DNA from: Terebella lapidaria
Taxonomy: Eukaryota > Annelida > Polychaeta > Terebellida > Terebellidae
Reading direction: 5' to 3'
DNA: 64,000 bases
NCBI GenBank assembly: GCA_949152475.1
Contig: OX424558.1
Coordinates: 42,214,751 to 42,278,750, forward strand
Shown: in pieces, positions 20,721-37,985 of the stretch
How positions within the stretch are numbered: position 1 is the stretch's first letter
Layout: each line of letters begins with the position of its first letter
Notes under the pieces: generated by a model
Database searches by the model: none
Seen by the model: only the letters and a program-made list of their open reading frames with translations
Told to the model about the DNA's origin: nothing
Translations under genes and position numbers: made by a program

Positions 20721-23449
20721 AATCGGGGACCAGTAATAAGGTATACCTCTTTATCATGGGGTCGCCGAACTTACACTAATAATCGAAAGGCTCTTTTGAA
20801 TAGGAAACGTCTTCACTCACTTTTACTAAAACTGACTAAGATGGTGGGACAATTAGGACATGTGATTCTGTGGATGGGAGATTTGCAGGTGTGATGTCAT
20901 GAAAATGGCTTTGTAAAAGGTGCTAGTTATGTTTCCTAAATGAGTAATGGCTGACCAGTTCTTAGGAAGCTGATGCAATGTGCACGTTGTAGTAGAACGA
21001 GGTCAATATTGTGGAACGCTGTGGGTGTATGTAGTGCATGTGGATTTGGGGGAGGTTTTGGGGGCCTAGTCTTACGAAAAAATACTTTACGTTACACCCC
21101 TCTGTCAAACTATGTCCGCGTAGTTTACACTTCCACAAGACTTAGTCATGTTGAAAGCAAACAAAAAGGAACAAAACGTCGTTATTGAAGTCTTACTGCA
21201 GAAATAATGCATCGCAAGATGTAAAGACATAGTATAGACACTATATAAATGGAATAAATGGATATTAGTCTTTTTTGTGTTTTGAAAGGTGTTGAATAAA
21301 CTTGTGTTATTATAGTTCATTTTAAGCTTGAGACAACAGTTTCTCCTGTTAAATGCTGCGCCAAGGACCCTGCAGTTGCAGTGACTACTTCTTGGGAGTG
21401 GTGGACATGCATCCCATCACTGTTAGCTGGTGCTAGGCAAGAAGCCTTCTCGAGGGCGGCAAGTAGATTTGGGGTGAGTATATGCTTTGGGCTGGTTCAC
21501 CTGCTCGTCTGCTGGCGAACATGAGAATACAGTTGTTGCAAGTCCTATTCTTGAGCCTGGAGGCGCTGTAGCAGGGCAGACGGTGGCAGGGTCATCTGTC
21601 GATGATGGATCATTTCCCAGTGCAAATCTGCTTAACGTTCATGATGGACAAATCGTTGCTTCAAGTGGCATGCAAGTGTTGCATGAGCGAATCGTCTGCA
21701 CAGGCAATCAAGGCCGATAGTGGGTAGGTACTCCCCATCCTTATTGGGCAGGAGAAGTGTCAGCACAGTAGTATTGCCCCCCCCCCCACCAGGCCTCATT
21801 AATGATGACCAGGCCCCTTCAATGATGTCGGTTGTTTGCACTCAGGTAGTCTACTGGGGTGACAACATTGTAGAAGAGACCACTGAGCAGATGTTTTCGC
21901 TGTCCATGAGGTCCATCTCTGGCGTTCTTGGCCGATCGTGTCATATCGGGTCGGGAGTTCACCCAACCTTGGACAGTCCTCGTTTTTGCAGCGATGGGTT
22001 CTTGTAGTGTGTCAGTGGACCCAGGCACACTGGAAGGTGAAGTCCTGTCCAACGCTGGACGAGGGCAGTGCATGAGCTAATTCTGGGTGAGAGCATGACG
22101 GTGGAGCATGACACGTGCTCTTGTCCCCTCCATTCAGAATAAAGGATCCCTAGGCTTCATGGAAAAATTCCATCGTAGATATAAATTGTGCTTTCTTGAT
22201 AAGCTGATAAGTTTTTAATGGTTTGCAATTGGTATTGTCTGTGTTATCGCGGATACGACTAACACGTTATCACACTACCCCCTCTCATGTTCTCCTCCCA
22301 GCTCTGGATGACGATAATTACAACAACTCAAATATAACTCACCCCCAAACTGGCCGAGAGTCAGTTGAGTTCCAGAAGAACTTCAGCTCCAAATGAGACG
22401 ACATAGATGTACTCCGGGACTTGCCAAAGTCTCAGGAGACATCTGTCACATCTGCGACCAAATCCTCGGACACCTAGGGCCTCTTCGATTGGCTCCACCG
22501 AACCTCTACCAATTCCAGTGGATGTACGTTGGCTCATTTGATTGGAAAGGTGAAGCTCCTCAGGAATAGATAGCTCCACCAAGCTTGAGGCCGGTGGATT
22601 TCGGTGAAATACAGATTCTAACATGGCGGTGATTTGGCAATCGACATGAAAGGATGGTAAATATTGAAATACATACAATAAATGGTTTTAAAATCCTCAT
22701 TATGATTTGATCTATCACATACAACTAGGCGCCTATTTTTGGTGGTCGTTGCAGATGCGTTCATGAATTTTGGAGGAATTTCAAGCATGCATTCGTCATC
22801 ACGTAAATTTGAAGGTAATCTTACTACGATCATTATTATTGAAATATCATGATTTTATGGGCATTTCCATCATATATTTATAGTGATAGGCGATTTTGTA
22901 AAATTATGATGAATGTGCAATGCATCATTCACATCTATATTCTGAAGTTCTTATGTGTCTAGATAGATGTGTCATTCGATTGGTCACCCTCTACAGAACT
23001 GTACTCCACTGTCTTCTCTACCTATTTTGGAAGATTGCCAATCAAAGAGGCCCTTAGTCTAGCCCGCAAGATTTGCAAGGAGGGTGGCTAGCTGGGCTTC
23101 TTCCCGATGACCTGTCTGAGCTCGGCATGATTGGTTGAGCCAGATATGAACGCACGCATTCCGTCTGGTTGACCGCACCAACACCGACAATGGGCCTCTT
23201 TCCATTCACTCCCATGTAAGCGAGTAGAGGATTCCACCAGTGCCTAATTTCCATGACAGCCAGACACAAGGACAGTACCGACTGCCTCTGCCCCAGGTGT
23301 TCGCCTCAACGGACCCCAGGCTTGGACATGTATTGTCCTTTAATGATGTGATCCACCAACTGAGTGAAACTCTCAGTGAGTTGGCACCGTCCAGCTGCTA
23401 TGACCATGGCCGGTCGACACAAACTAGGCGACAGAACCACAGGCTCGCT
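20721..23449. other. No gene recognised
   Basis: Several medium ORFs on both strands overlap one another and match nothing I know. The part after about 21350 has the base composition of the Gypsy gag remains that follow and may belong to the same decayed insertion. A poly-C run occurs near 21778. Confidence 0.4.
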
Positions 23450-24500
23450 CACCTTCTATGCATAGACAGCCTTCAATGAAGGTGCTGTCTGAGAGGGAGT
23501 GGAGGCTTATCCAGAATGCGCTTGATGATTACAAGGGCGGGCAAGTCTCTGCACAGAGTATGGGCCTTGTGGCCTTTCACAGTCTGGGGCAGCATCGACC
23601 AGAACCCTGGTCAAATCTTCGGTCCCACAACTCCTTATTTGCAAATGACCAGGTGTCCGAGGCTTGCATTTGGAGGAACTCACTGACTATGGTATCAGCT
23701 GCTCCGGTAGTGGTGGAGGTTTTGCTAACCTGGCCAGATACAACTACTTCGGCAGGCATGCCACAATATGGCTGGCAACTTGCAGTTTCAGATTGAGTTA
23801 CGCCAGCTACTCTCCAGTGCCCAACACCTACCCAGTGCGACATACTGAGCAGGACATACCGGACAGCCTTTACTCCGGCTACAGTGGTGGTCAATCTGTC
23901 TCTCCTGGCAGGGAACAGACCATCTTTGGTGGTTCCTCCAGTAGGTGGTGATAGGACTTGACCCACTGCACCGAGGACAGCAGATTACATGTCCGGCCAG
24001 TACGAGAAATGGCCAGACCAGTCTGTGTGGAAGAAGTGGTTTGACAGCAACCATGCCGAACTGGAGGGTTATATCATGCAACAATGGATGACCATTTTGT
24101 ACGAATGAAGGACCGACAGCCAAGCCAGATACATCCTTGCTGAAAGCCTGGAGGGGAAAATTTCCAGGTTAATGTCAAGTATTCCAGGGTGCCCTTCATT
24201 CGCAGTAGTTGCTGAGCAGCTCCGGCTCTTGTTTGCAACCATGGTGAATACCTGAGCATGGGAGAAAAGCTTTAAGGTTCCATTTAGCCTCACTTCTGCC
24301 TCCAGTGTCTGAACCTGTTGAAGCGATTACGGGCGAGTGGCTATCAGGGAAACATGTCCGAGCCATGTCGGAGATGCTCTTTTCTGGTCTTCTTCCAACC
24401 AAGTTCTCCGGGACCCCAGCGCCCTCTGTGCCTGTTAAGTCTACATCATCCGCAGATGAGCTGGGCTGCCCTCAAGTCGATATAAGTCCATTGGGAGTGG
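23450..24500 (+). mobile_element. Decayed Gypsy gag region
   Basis: The stretch from 23473 reads LSEREWRLIQNALDDYKGGQ, which matches the gag-like segment of the minus-strand Gypsy fossil at 7071 (REERERWLIQIALEEYKG). Further on, VWKKWFDSNHAELEGYIMQQ and AESLEGKISRLMSS have the look of a retrotransposon capsid region. No pol was found after it. It is an old fragment with several breaks. The limits are uncertain; the insertion may extend to about 21350 and 25080. Confidence 0.5.
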
Positions 24501-25475
24501 TCCGCTAGAATGAGTCTCGCTCCTCTGCTGTTTAGGCAGACAACGAGGATTCAGCTACGGAACCATGCACAACTGTGACAGAACACTCTCCGCAGGGTCA
24601 GATGGTCTGCACGCAGGACCAGAATGCATGCTAGCATCTACCACTGATCTTCGAAGGTGACCCAGTGCACTTCCAACTTGACCCCGGGACAGAAGCCACC
24701 TCATGGCAATGGATACTTACCAGTTTGAACTGCGGGACCTAGGGCCCCGAAGACAATTGGCATGGGGACCCAGTAGGGAGGTTGCTTTGATATGTACATA
24801 CAGGCTCTGGCAGCTCAGGGGTTCTATCCCCTGGCTATCAGGGGTTCTATCCCCATGGTGGACCATCAGCAGGCTGGTGATTAACACGCCCACGTGCTCG
24901 TGTACTGGGAGCCGCTGCCATGGCTCTTGCTCTCGAATACTCCGGGCTACATGATTGGTATACTAACCCATGTATACAGGCCGGGCAAGCCGACTACTAA
25001 TACCTGGTCCAGGCGCTGGCAATGACCGTGCCACTCGGCGGGGTGTACATGCCGTAGAAAGTTGGCGCCCGTACACGTTAAACCGTATTATATATTTTAT
25101 CATGTTGCTACTTCAAATCAAATCAAAATTCTGTATTCCACTCTAGCAACCACTCATATTCCTGTTCTAGTTGGGTACGGTGGCTTCTCTCTGCCACAGA
25201 ACCAGAGCAAGATTCGAACAAATTAAAAATACAGTCAATTTAAATGCGTATGGTGGCTTCTACGTATCTGCCCAAATTTTGATTTTTTGCTCCCGAGCAG
25301 AAATTCGAAAATTCTTCTTTTTAGGGTTTCCCTATCTGTTTTCACTTTCTTCTTCCGGTCGGGAAACTCTTTGACCACGCTGATCAATCATGACACATCC
25401 GAACATGATTGACTGTGTTCATATGATTGTAGATTTCCACCTTATTTTTTTAAAACTACTGTTAATAATACAGCA
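24501..25475. other. No gene seen; possible element remains
   Basis: Repeated GGTTCTATCCC text at about 24820-24860 faintly recalls 1440-1520 near the other Gypsy fossil. From 25090 on the sequence is AT-rich with a CAAATCAAATCAAAATTCTG tract at about 25115. No gene was found. Confidence 0.35.
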
Positions 25476-25479
25476 ATTG

Positions 25480-25615
25480 CAATACGTCTAAAGACTTTTG
25501 ATGCGTCTGAAACTATTCTGGATGCGTCTAAAACATTGTCGATGCATCTAAAATATTTTAGATGCCTCTAAAACTATTCTAGATTATAGTAGATGTGTCT
25601 AAAACATTTCAAACG
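25480..25615. repeat. Tandem repeat, units of about 28 bp
   Basis: About five units of the type GATGCGTCTAAAACTATTCT. They lie just outside the foldback element that follows. Confidence 0.7.
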
Positions 25616-25635
25616 CAACGGAACTTGAACCCGGT

Positions 25636-26245
25636 CAGGACTTCAATCTAGTGGTAGTTTCTTCATGGTAACTTCCACGAAATTTCGTGGACCCACGGGA
25701 TAGCACACATTGTCGAAAATTGAGCTGGCAGCAGCGGTCTGAAAGCGACGAGTTCTGACGGCTCGTTGTTGTCGCCATTCCCGTCGGTTGCAGGGGTCTG
25801 TAAGCGTCAAGGTCTGACGGCTCGTCGATGCCGCCAATAGCGCCGGTTAGAAGCGTCGTTCTTACTCTCGCTCGTCGATGCCGCCAATAGCGCCACCGAC
25901 GAGCGACGGTAAGATGGACAGGTCTAACCGGCGCCATTGGCGGCATTGACGAGCGACGCGTCTAACCAGCACCTTTGGCGGCATCGATGAGTGACAGTAA
26001 GAACGACGCTTCTAACCGGCGCTATTGGCGGCATCGATGAGCGACGGTAAGATGGACGCGTCTAACCAGCGCTATTTGCGGCATCGACGAGCGACGGTAA
26101 GAACGATCCGCTTTTAACCGACGGAATTGGCGACAACGACGAGCCGTCAGATCTCGTCGATAGCCTGGTACTGTGTTGTCAACATTGACGGCATGGACAT
26201 ACTTCGTGGGAGTTACCATGAAGTAGTAACCAATCTAGTTCAAAT
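25636..26245. mobile_element. Foldback-type element with internal tandem repeats
   Basis: The two ends are inverted copies: TTCATGGTAACTTCCACGAA at about 25663 pairs with its complement at about 26203-26222. The pairing continues inward through CTGACGGCTCGT(C/T)GTTGTCGCC. The middle is made of roughly 65-bp tandem units (GACGAGCGACGGTAAGA, TCTAACCGGCGCTATTGGCG) in both orientations. There is no ORF of interest. This build is typical of foldback elements. Confidence 0.65.
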
Positions 26246-26496
26246 GAAACCAATGTAGGCCCTATAACCTACTCTTTCGATAGCCATAAAATACAGCCGC
26301 CTCATGCAGAGCGGCTGTAAACCAACATGCCTATTTATTAGAAACGACTTTTTGGAACATCAAAACAAGTATGAAAATCACCGGGGGACACCATCTAACA
26401 CATGTAGTTTGGATCTAAGATAACTCACCTTACTGCATATACACTCAAAATTTAGGGCCTACCATCCTGAGTGCAGAGTCGTTGTATCCAGAGTTT

Positions 26497-27395
26497 TTGA
26501 CATTAGAGCGTTGGAGGCGAAGCCCCCAACCCTCTAGATCTACATGTCTATGTGCTGACTTTTTCATGGAGGTTTCATGCCAACCTATCGACGCACGTTT
26601 TGGCATTTAAACGTTTAGATACCTACTTCAAATGAGGATTTTCTTCGTCCTTGATATAAAATCTCTCGAATTGATGGGAAACTTTGACTATTCCACAGAT
26701 ACATCAGGCATGAATCGATGTGCTAGGTTTGAGAAAATAACGTAAACTTTCAAATTATCTCAAAACGTCCCAAAATGGCGGAGCCGATGGAAATTGACGT
26801 TCCCAGAATGCAAAGCAAATTTTACCACAATCACGCGTATTTTGGAACACAATTTTCTGTTCAGCAAGTCGTGCATGCATACATGCATATGGGTATCTGC
26901 GTGTGGACATTTTTGGCGTTATGAAGTAAACACAGCGATTCGTCTGCGATGACGTATTTTATAACATGACAATTAAGCTGGTGTTCTGTGCTGGATTGCG
27001 AAGTCTTTTTATTCTTAACTGGTATTTTAATTTGCCCAGAAACTGAGTAAAGGCATGTGTTAGGCTATATCTGATGATATCAGATGCTGATATTCCTCAT
27101 AGTTTCCAATGTTTTGAGGAGGCGTATCATTTTAGCAGGCGTATCTCTTCCATTGATCGATTTTAAAATAAATGTTTACTAATTAGTAATATGAATGAAG
27201 TAGGCCATGTTTTTCATCCTATATATAGTATACGGAAATGAATTGGAATCACATAGGGGATGAAATTATGGCTTCTTCTTTTTTGGGGGGGAGGGAGGGG
27301 GGGTAACGTTGTGTAAGATAATTCAGCTGTCGTGGTGCTGAAGATGTGCTCAAGCTCTAATGTCGTCTTCCGCAGTTTGCTGCATTTTCTTGTTG
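26497..27395. repeat. Dispersed 0.9-kb repeat, copy B (inverted relative to 11522-12472)
   Basis: Reverse-complement partner of copy A with the same hairpin (TTGGGGGCTTCGCC..CCAAC form) and the same terminal GACATTAGAGC motif pair. The flanks differ from copy A, and no inverted arms like those at 9.6/13.2 kb surround it. The repeat is therefore its own unit and probably inserted into the 4-kb element. Confidence 0.75.
26775..26924 (+). CDS. Conserved-length 49-codon ORF in the dispersed repeat (copy B)
   Basis: Starts MAEPMEIDVPRMQSKF and ends ICVWTFLAL. Same start, stop and length as in copy A (12048-12197, minus). Most differences change the amino acid. Function unknown; it may be an exon carried by the repeat. 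Confidence 0.2.
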   Translation: MAEPMEIDVPRMQSKFYHNHAYFGTQFSVQQVVHAYMHMGICVWTFLAL

Positions 27396-27880
27396 AGACA
27401 AATGTTTTCATTTACAGCCATGATTATCGATCCCCATTTTGAGTCTCCCACCCGACCATCATATTACGTTTATGACGTTTTCTATTGCATTGTCTGTGCA
27501 TACAGCATGAATGTTTATATTTTTGTGACGTTGGTCTCAATCTCTGTTTATCATCAAGATCACAGAGATTGCATTCAATCTACTCTTTGCGATTAACATG
27601 ACGAGCACGAGAATGGAGAATTATGCCCCACACGAACGGTCGGGAAATCAGTCAGATTCTCCATGACATGTGAAGCCGGACATATGTGCACAAGCAGAGA
27701 ACCCAACCTATGGTACATCTGTTGTCGGAGTGTCCGACATCTATCACGGGCCGAAATTTTTGACGCGATCGCGTACACGCCCACATCATAACGCTACCGA
27801 TGTTGACATCGAGTCGAGTGAGCAGGCTCAACAAGTTGTTCGTTTGTGACACCTGGCGCAGTATCAGCTAGCGTGGATAG
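27396..27880. other. Upstream region of the SFT2D gene
   Basis: Probable promoter and 5' UTR of the gene starting at 27920. No clear TATA box is visible. A GGCGGCGGCGG tract just upstream (27887) lies within the leader. An in-frame ATG at 27881 would add 13 residues, but family members start at the later ATG. Confidence 0.4.
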
Positions 27881-27919
27881 ATGCAGGCGGCGGCGGTAGG
27901 CAGCTCTGTTGGCAACAAG

Positions 27920-32190
<4,271 letters not shown>

Positions 32191-32384
32191 AGAAATCTCA
32201 AGTCGTTAGTCGTTAATGAATATTGCCAGCTGTGTCTTGTGTCTTATAAATATCCAGGACTTTCAAACAATCACTGTACAAAAACAGAGCATAATCTATT
32301 CAATGAACCTGATATATATTTTGTACACTTTTTTGTCCCTGTGCGTTGCGTTGACTGTCTTGCGTGCGTGCGTGCGTGCGTGTG

Positions 32385-32461
32385 TACACAACCCAAAATT
32401 TATAGTACATTGGACTGTGGTTATTGAATGAAATGTTTGAGGTCCCTGCTATTTGTTATGG

Positions 32462-32517
<56 letters not shown>

Positions 32518-32967
32518 TTTTTATTTTAACTCTGTGCATGGCTATAACTCGCACACTCGCTGATAGTGAGCATATCTGTCAGATCTTTTTGAAAGTCGTG
32601 GTTGAAGTTTTCAAGTGAATCACTCAGTGATTAGGATGAACATTGTAAATCACACACAAATTATCGTGTTCATGGAACACTATTTCTTTTGTATATTTTG
32701 TTTACGTCTATTTAAGACATAGTTGTGTCTTTTCATGAAGACATACCTGCATATTTCGGTGGTATTTTAGAAAACCTTGCAACTGATTCCAGTCCGAATT
32801 CACTGTATGTACAACAGTAAGAAAGATGTTGCTTGTTTTGAATGGTCTTGCAACTTTATGTTTGTTGTATATAAGATATGGTGCTTCTGTCTACACAACC
32901 CAAATTTATAGTACATTGGACTGTGGTTATTGAATGAAATGTTTGAGGTCCCTGCTATTTGTTATGG

Positions 32968-33043
<76 letters not shown>

Positions 33044-33493
33044 GTTTTATTTTAACTCTGTGCATGGCTATAACTCGCACACTCGCTGATAGTGAGCATA
33101 TCTGTCAGATCTTTTTGAAAGTCGTGGTTGAAGTTTTCAAGTGAATCACTCAGTGATTAGGATGAACATTGTAAATCACACACAAATTATCGTGTTCATG
33201 GAACACTATTTCTTTTGTATATTTTGTTTACGTCTATTTAAGACATAGTTGTGTCTTTTCATGATGACATACCTGCATATTTCGGTGGTATTTTAGAAAA
33301 CCTTGCAACTGATTCCAGTCCGAATTCACTGTATGTACAACAGTAAGAAAGATGTTGCTTGTTTTGAATGGTCTTGCAACTTTATGTTTGTTGTATATAA
33401 GATATGGTGCTTCTGTCTACACAACCCAAATTTATAGTACATTGGACTGTGGTTATTGAATGAAATGTTTGAGGTCCCTGCTATTTGTTATGG

Positions 33494-33561
<68 letters not shown>

Positions 33562-34010
33562 GTTTTATTTTAACTCTGTGCATGGCTATAACTCGCACAC
33601 TCGCTGATAGTGAGCATATCTGTCAGATCTTTTTGAAAGTCGTGGTTGAAGTTTTCAAGTGAATCACTCAGTGATTAGGATGAACATTGTAAATCACACA
33701 CAAATTATCGTGTTCATGGAACACTATTTCTTTTGTATATTTTGTTTACGTCTATTTAAGACATAGTTGTGTCTTTTCATGATGACATACCTGCATATTT
33801 CGGTGGTATTTTAGAAAACCTTGCAACTGATTCCAGTCCGAATTCACTGTATGTACAACAGTAAGAAAGATGTTGCTTGTTTTGAATGGTCTTGCAACTT
33901 TATGTTTGTTGTATATAAGATATGGTGCTTCTGTCTACACAACCCAAATTTATAGTACATTGGACTGTGGTTATTGAATGAAATGTTTGAGGTCCCTGCT
34001 ATTTGTTATG
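32385..34010. repeat. Three tandem units of about 518 bp with (TGCG)n tracts
   Basis: Units start at about 32385, 32892 and 33418; a fourth partial copy begins at 33936 and ends near 34010. Each contains ACACAACCCAAATTTATAG, a (TGCG)n run of differing length (32460-32518, 32966-33043, 33492-33560) and the block ending GATATGGTGCTTCTGTC. Units 2 and 3 look almost identical; unit 1 differs at its left edge. It lies 200 bp past the SFT2D stop, so the 3' UTR may run into it. The repeated VRAC peptides in this region are only the microsatellite read as protein. Confidence 0.9.
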
Positions 34011-34018
34011 GAAAGCCA

Positions 34019-34275
34019 GTGCGACATGCGAGAAGTGACTTGCGACCTGGGAACTATGAACTGTGACTTATTCTGTAGATCTAGTAAACCATGGTTTGAT
34101 ACAAACAAAATGTGTATACCAAATAATCAGTTTGCTTCTTGTTTCACGCATGTCGCAGTTTGTAACATTAACTCACATGTAGCAGTTTATAGACTAACTT
34201 GCAGTCACATGTCCATCTAGGCAATATTTCTCGCATGTAGCATGTCGCTTCTCACCTGTCACTTCTCGCATGCCG
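34019..34275. repeat. Small element with inverted GCGACATGCGAGAAGTGAC ends
   Basis: GCGACATGCGAGAAGTGAC at the left and the complement of GCGGCATGCGAGAAGTGAC at the right, with further CATGTCGC-type words between them. Probably a small foldback or MITE remnant. No target duplication was identified. Confidence 0.5.
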
Positions 34276-34766
34276 CACCGGCATTGCATAATTTGTGTCA
34301 AAAGACGAGTAGATTATATGTTTGTTAGGGCTTGACTACTGGTTACATTATGATAACTGTGTACATTATGACTAATGGGTACATTATGATTACCACCTTC
34401 CTACACAGCAGGGATTCTCTGTAGTTCGTTAACCAGACATACGTGACATGATGTAGAATGTGATGAGATAAATGGCTCCCAAGATTGTTAAGTAGTATGA
34501 CAAAATGTTCAGGAATGTATGAATTTGATATGCTGGTATATTTTCGCTGAATTTATTTTGTACTGAAAAATGCCTGTTGATTTATTGTATCTCGTTTTGT
34601 ATGTTTGACATGGTTGGTGGGGTAATATGGGATATTTTTGTTTAAGAGGAGTGTTATTCGTTGTGGGCTAGTGTGGATGTTGTTTGTTGATTTCCAACTG
34701 TTCTTGGGGCATGTGAAAACATTGTCAGTTTGCTATCCATCAAATATGTGTAAATATGCATTTATT
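34276..34766. other. AT-rich spacer, no gene seen
   Basis: Sequence between the small inverted element and the first long rolling-circle-like element. No gene or recognisable repeat was found. Confidence 0.5.
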
Positions 34767-37460
34767 GTATCCCCCGAACAAAGTTCGGCGGATACTATGG
34801 ATTTGGCTTCGTCGTCAGCGTCCGCGTCCGCGTCCGCAGAGATTTTCTTGTGAACGCGCTACAGGCCGCAATTCTCACCCGATCACCATTATTTTTTGCA
34901 GGCACATATATAATGGTAAGATCCCGACACCAATCGATTATGGTTGCCGTGGCAACTGAATTGGTCGTTTGGGGACACATTTTGCATTGAAAACAGCCTG
35001 TTTGAGACACATGGCTTGTGAACGCGCTACAGGCCGCAATTCTCACCCGATCACCATTATTTTTTGCAGGCACATATATTATGGTAAGATCCCGACACCA
35101 ATCGATTTTGGTTGCCGTGGCAACTGAATTGGTCGTTTGGGGACACATTTTGCATTGAGAATAGCCTGTTTGAGACACATGGCTTGTGAACGCTCTACAG
35201 ATGGCAAGTTTTGACGAATCTCGATAATATTTGGAAGTGTTGTTGGGAAGGGCTGTCGCACGAAACCAGTCGTTTTTTGGAATGATCATATAAATATTAA
35301 TATGTTAACAGCCTAACTTATTACAGAATTTTGAAATATCCATTTTGACATGTACGATCATTCCAATAGCCTGTACAATGGAAGGTAATGACAATGGTTT
35401 CTTTTTCAGAATGGAGAACTGATGTTTTCAGTGAAAACAGGACAATATTACTGAATAAGTTAACATTAGTTTTACTAGTTACGTCTATTATTGTCCACAA
35501 TAAAAAATAGTTAAGACGAGAAACGTTTATTATTGAGCTCAACAAGATAAAGGTTTTGTCCAGTACAGATTTCATGGGTGTAACTGAATAAGTTAACATT
35601 ATTTTTAATAGTTAAGTCTATTATTGACCATAATAAAAATAATTAAGACAAGAAATATTTATTATTAACCTCAACAAGGTAAATATTTTGTCCAGTACAA
35701 ATTTCATTGGTGTAACCGAATAAGTTAACATTATTTTCACTAGTTAAGTCTATTATTGACCACAATAAAAATAGTTAAGTCTATTATTGACCACAATGAA
35801 AATAGTTAAGATGAGAAATATTTATTATTAAGCTCAACAAGGTGAAAGTATGTCCAGTACAGATTTCATGGGTGTACTGAATAAGTTAACATTATTTTTA
35901 CTAGTTTAGTCTATTATTGACCACAATAAAAATAGCTAAGACAAGAAATATTTATTATTGGGCTCAACAAGGTAAAGATTCTGTCCAGTAGACATTTTAT
36001 GTCTGTAACCAAATAAGTTAACATTTTTTTTTGCTAGTTAAGTCTATTATTGACCTCAATAAAAATAGTTAAGATGAGAAACAATTATTATTGAGCTCAA
36101 TAAGGTTAAGGTTTTGTCCGGTAGAAATTTCTGGGTGTAACCGAATAAGTTAACATTATTTTTACATGTTAAGTCTATTATTGACCACAATGAAAATAGT
36201 TAAGACGAGAAATATTTATTATTGGGCTCAACAAGGTAAGCTCAACAAGGTTAAGGTTTTGTCCGGTAGATATTTCTGGGTGTAACCAAATAAGTTACCA
36301 TTATTTTTACATGTAAACTCTATTATTGACCATAATGAAAATAGTTAAGACAAGAAATATTTATTATTGGGCTCAACAAGGTGAAGGCTTTGTCCAGTAG
36401 AGATTTAATGGCTGTGACCAAATAAGTTAACATAATTTCTTGCTAGTTAAGTCTATTATTGATCACAATAGCTTTTTATGAAAACATTGATCAACTTTTA
36501 CTTTGAATTTCAACTTGAGACCATGTTTTGCACAAATTATGAGTTAAAATATAACTTATGGTGGAAAATTCGATCTGGCTCCAATTTCGTCATCTTGAAA
36601 TGCAGTTTTGGTCAACTTTTACTTTGAATTTCAACTTGGAAGCATGTTTGGCACATATTATAAGTCGAAATATAACTTATGGTGAAAAGTTCGATCTGGC
36701 TCCATTTTCGTCATCTTGAAATGCAGTTTTGGTCAATTTTTAGTTTGAATTTCAACTTGAAACCAAGTTTGGCACATATGAGTTAAAATATAACTTATGA
36801 TGAAAAGTTCGATCTGGCTCCAATTTCGTCATCTTGAAATGCAGTTTTGGTAAACTTTTAGCTTGAATTTCAACTTGAAACCAAGTTTGGCACATATTAT
36901 GAGTTAAAATATAACTTATGACGAAAAGTTCTATCTGGCTCCTATTTCGTCATCTTGAAATGCAGTTTTGGTCAACTTTTACATTGAATTTCAACTTAAT
37001 ACCAAGTTTGGCACATATTATGAGTCGAAATATAACTTATGGTGAGAAGTTCGATCTGGCTACAATTTCGTCATCTTGAAATGCATTTTTGGTCAAATTT
37101 TACTTTGAATTTCAACTTGGAACCAAGTTTGTAAAATACTCTGAGTTGAAATATAAATAGGTGAAAAGATTGATCTATCTGTATTTTTGTTATTTTATCA
37201 AACATGTCGAAATGGAAATTCATATGAAGAGATTTCAGTGGTGATTTTGAATTCGACCTTCAATAACCTCGGAAAATCAGTGCAGCAATTTTGGTGGGGA
37301 AAAGAAAACAGTTGTGACTTGAGATTTAACATTTCTCTGGTAATCATTTTTAGCCCTTGCTCTAGTTTTTCACACTTGACAGTGATATATTTGGGGCAAC
37401 AGAGATGATAGGGCTACGGGGGATACACCCAAGCGGTCGTAGGCGACCGGAAGCGTCTAG
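34767..37460 (+). mobile_element. Helentron-associated (HINE-like) rolling-circle element, copy 1
   Basis: Begins GTATCCCCCGAACAAAGTTC after TT. Near the other end is the inverted form CGGGGGATAC (37417-37426), then a hairpin (CGGTCG TAGG CGACCG, 37434-37449) and the terminus CGTCTAG followed by TT. A left inverted motif, a subterminal right partner, a 3' hairpin and insertion at T/T are the marks of Helentron-related non-autonomous elements. Inside are three tandem blocks: a ~175-bp unit twice (34851-35200), about eight units of ~130-145 bp built on TGAATAAGTTAACATTATTT (35440-36470), and about six units of ~119 bp built on ATGCAGTTTTGGTCAACTTT (36480-37140). No Rep/helicase ORF, so it is non-autonomous. 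Confidence 0.65.
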
Positions 37461-37985
37461 TTATAATCTGTCTGTGCTCAGTATTGTGTAATAAATACAA
37501 TATATTCGGACTTATGTTCTCTCAAAATGTGTTCAGTTTAAGATTATCTTATAATTCAAGATAATTTTCTCAGGATTTGTAGATAATTTCCTCAGCAAAG
37601 TCTTAGGTCCTGATGTGTAATTTGGAATCATGATCATTGAAACGTAATGATGTTCTACTGCACTTTTTGTCAGTGGACAGTCAAACTTTGCAAACACCAC
37701 AGAACACCCCAGCAAAATTTGGATTGAAATGAAATCTACAATATCCTGGAGTGTGTATCTAGAAGTTGTTCTAGTATTGCACTAGAAATATTTGCGATTT
37801 TTATGTCCAGACAAAATTATGGAGATTTAAGTTTGCGCATTTTAGCTGTCGTGTGTATTATGTATATAGAAGACAAATATTTGACAAATATTTTACAGTA
37901 TTTCGTTACTTTGCTGGAATCTACAATGTTGGTCTGTTTTTGGATTGATCTCTGTGGAAAAAAACATCTAGTTGACTTGTTAATT
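37461..37985. other. Unique spacer between the two HINE-like copies
   Basis: AT-rich unique sequence of about 525 bp separating the two element copies. No gene was seen. Its presence, with no repeat of either flank, favours two separate insertions over a simple tandem duplication. Confidence 0.6.

Noticed and set aside
32424-33662. ORFs rich in VRAC repeats
   Set aside because: They are the (TGCG)n microsatellites translated; the same short ORF recurs in each tandem unit.
34795-35289. 164-codon minus-strand ORF in HINE-like copy 1 (and its counterpart in copy 2)
   Set aside because: It arises from the duplicated ~175-bp unit of the element and resembles no protein.
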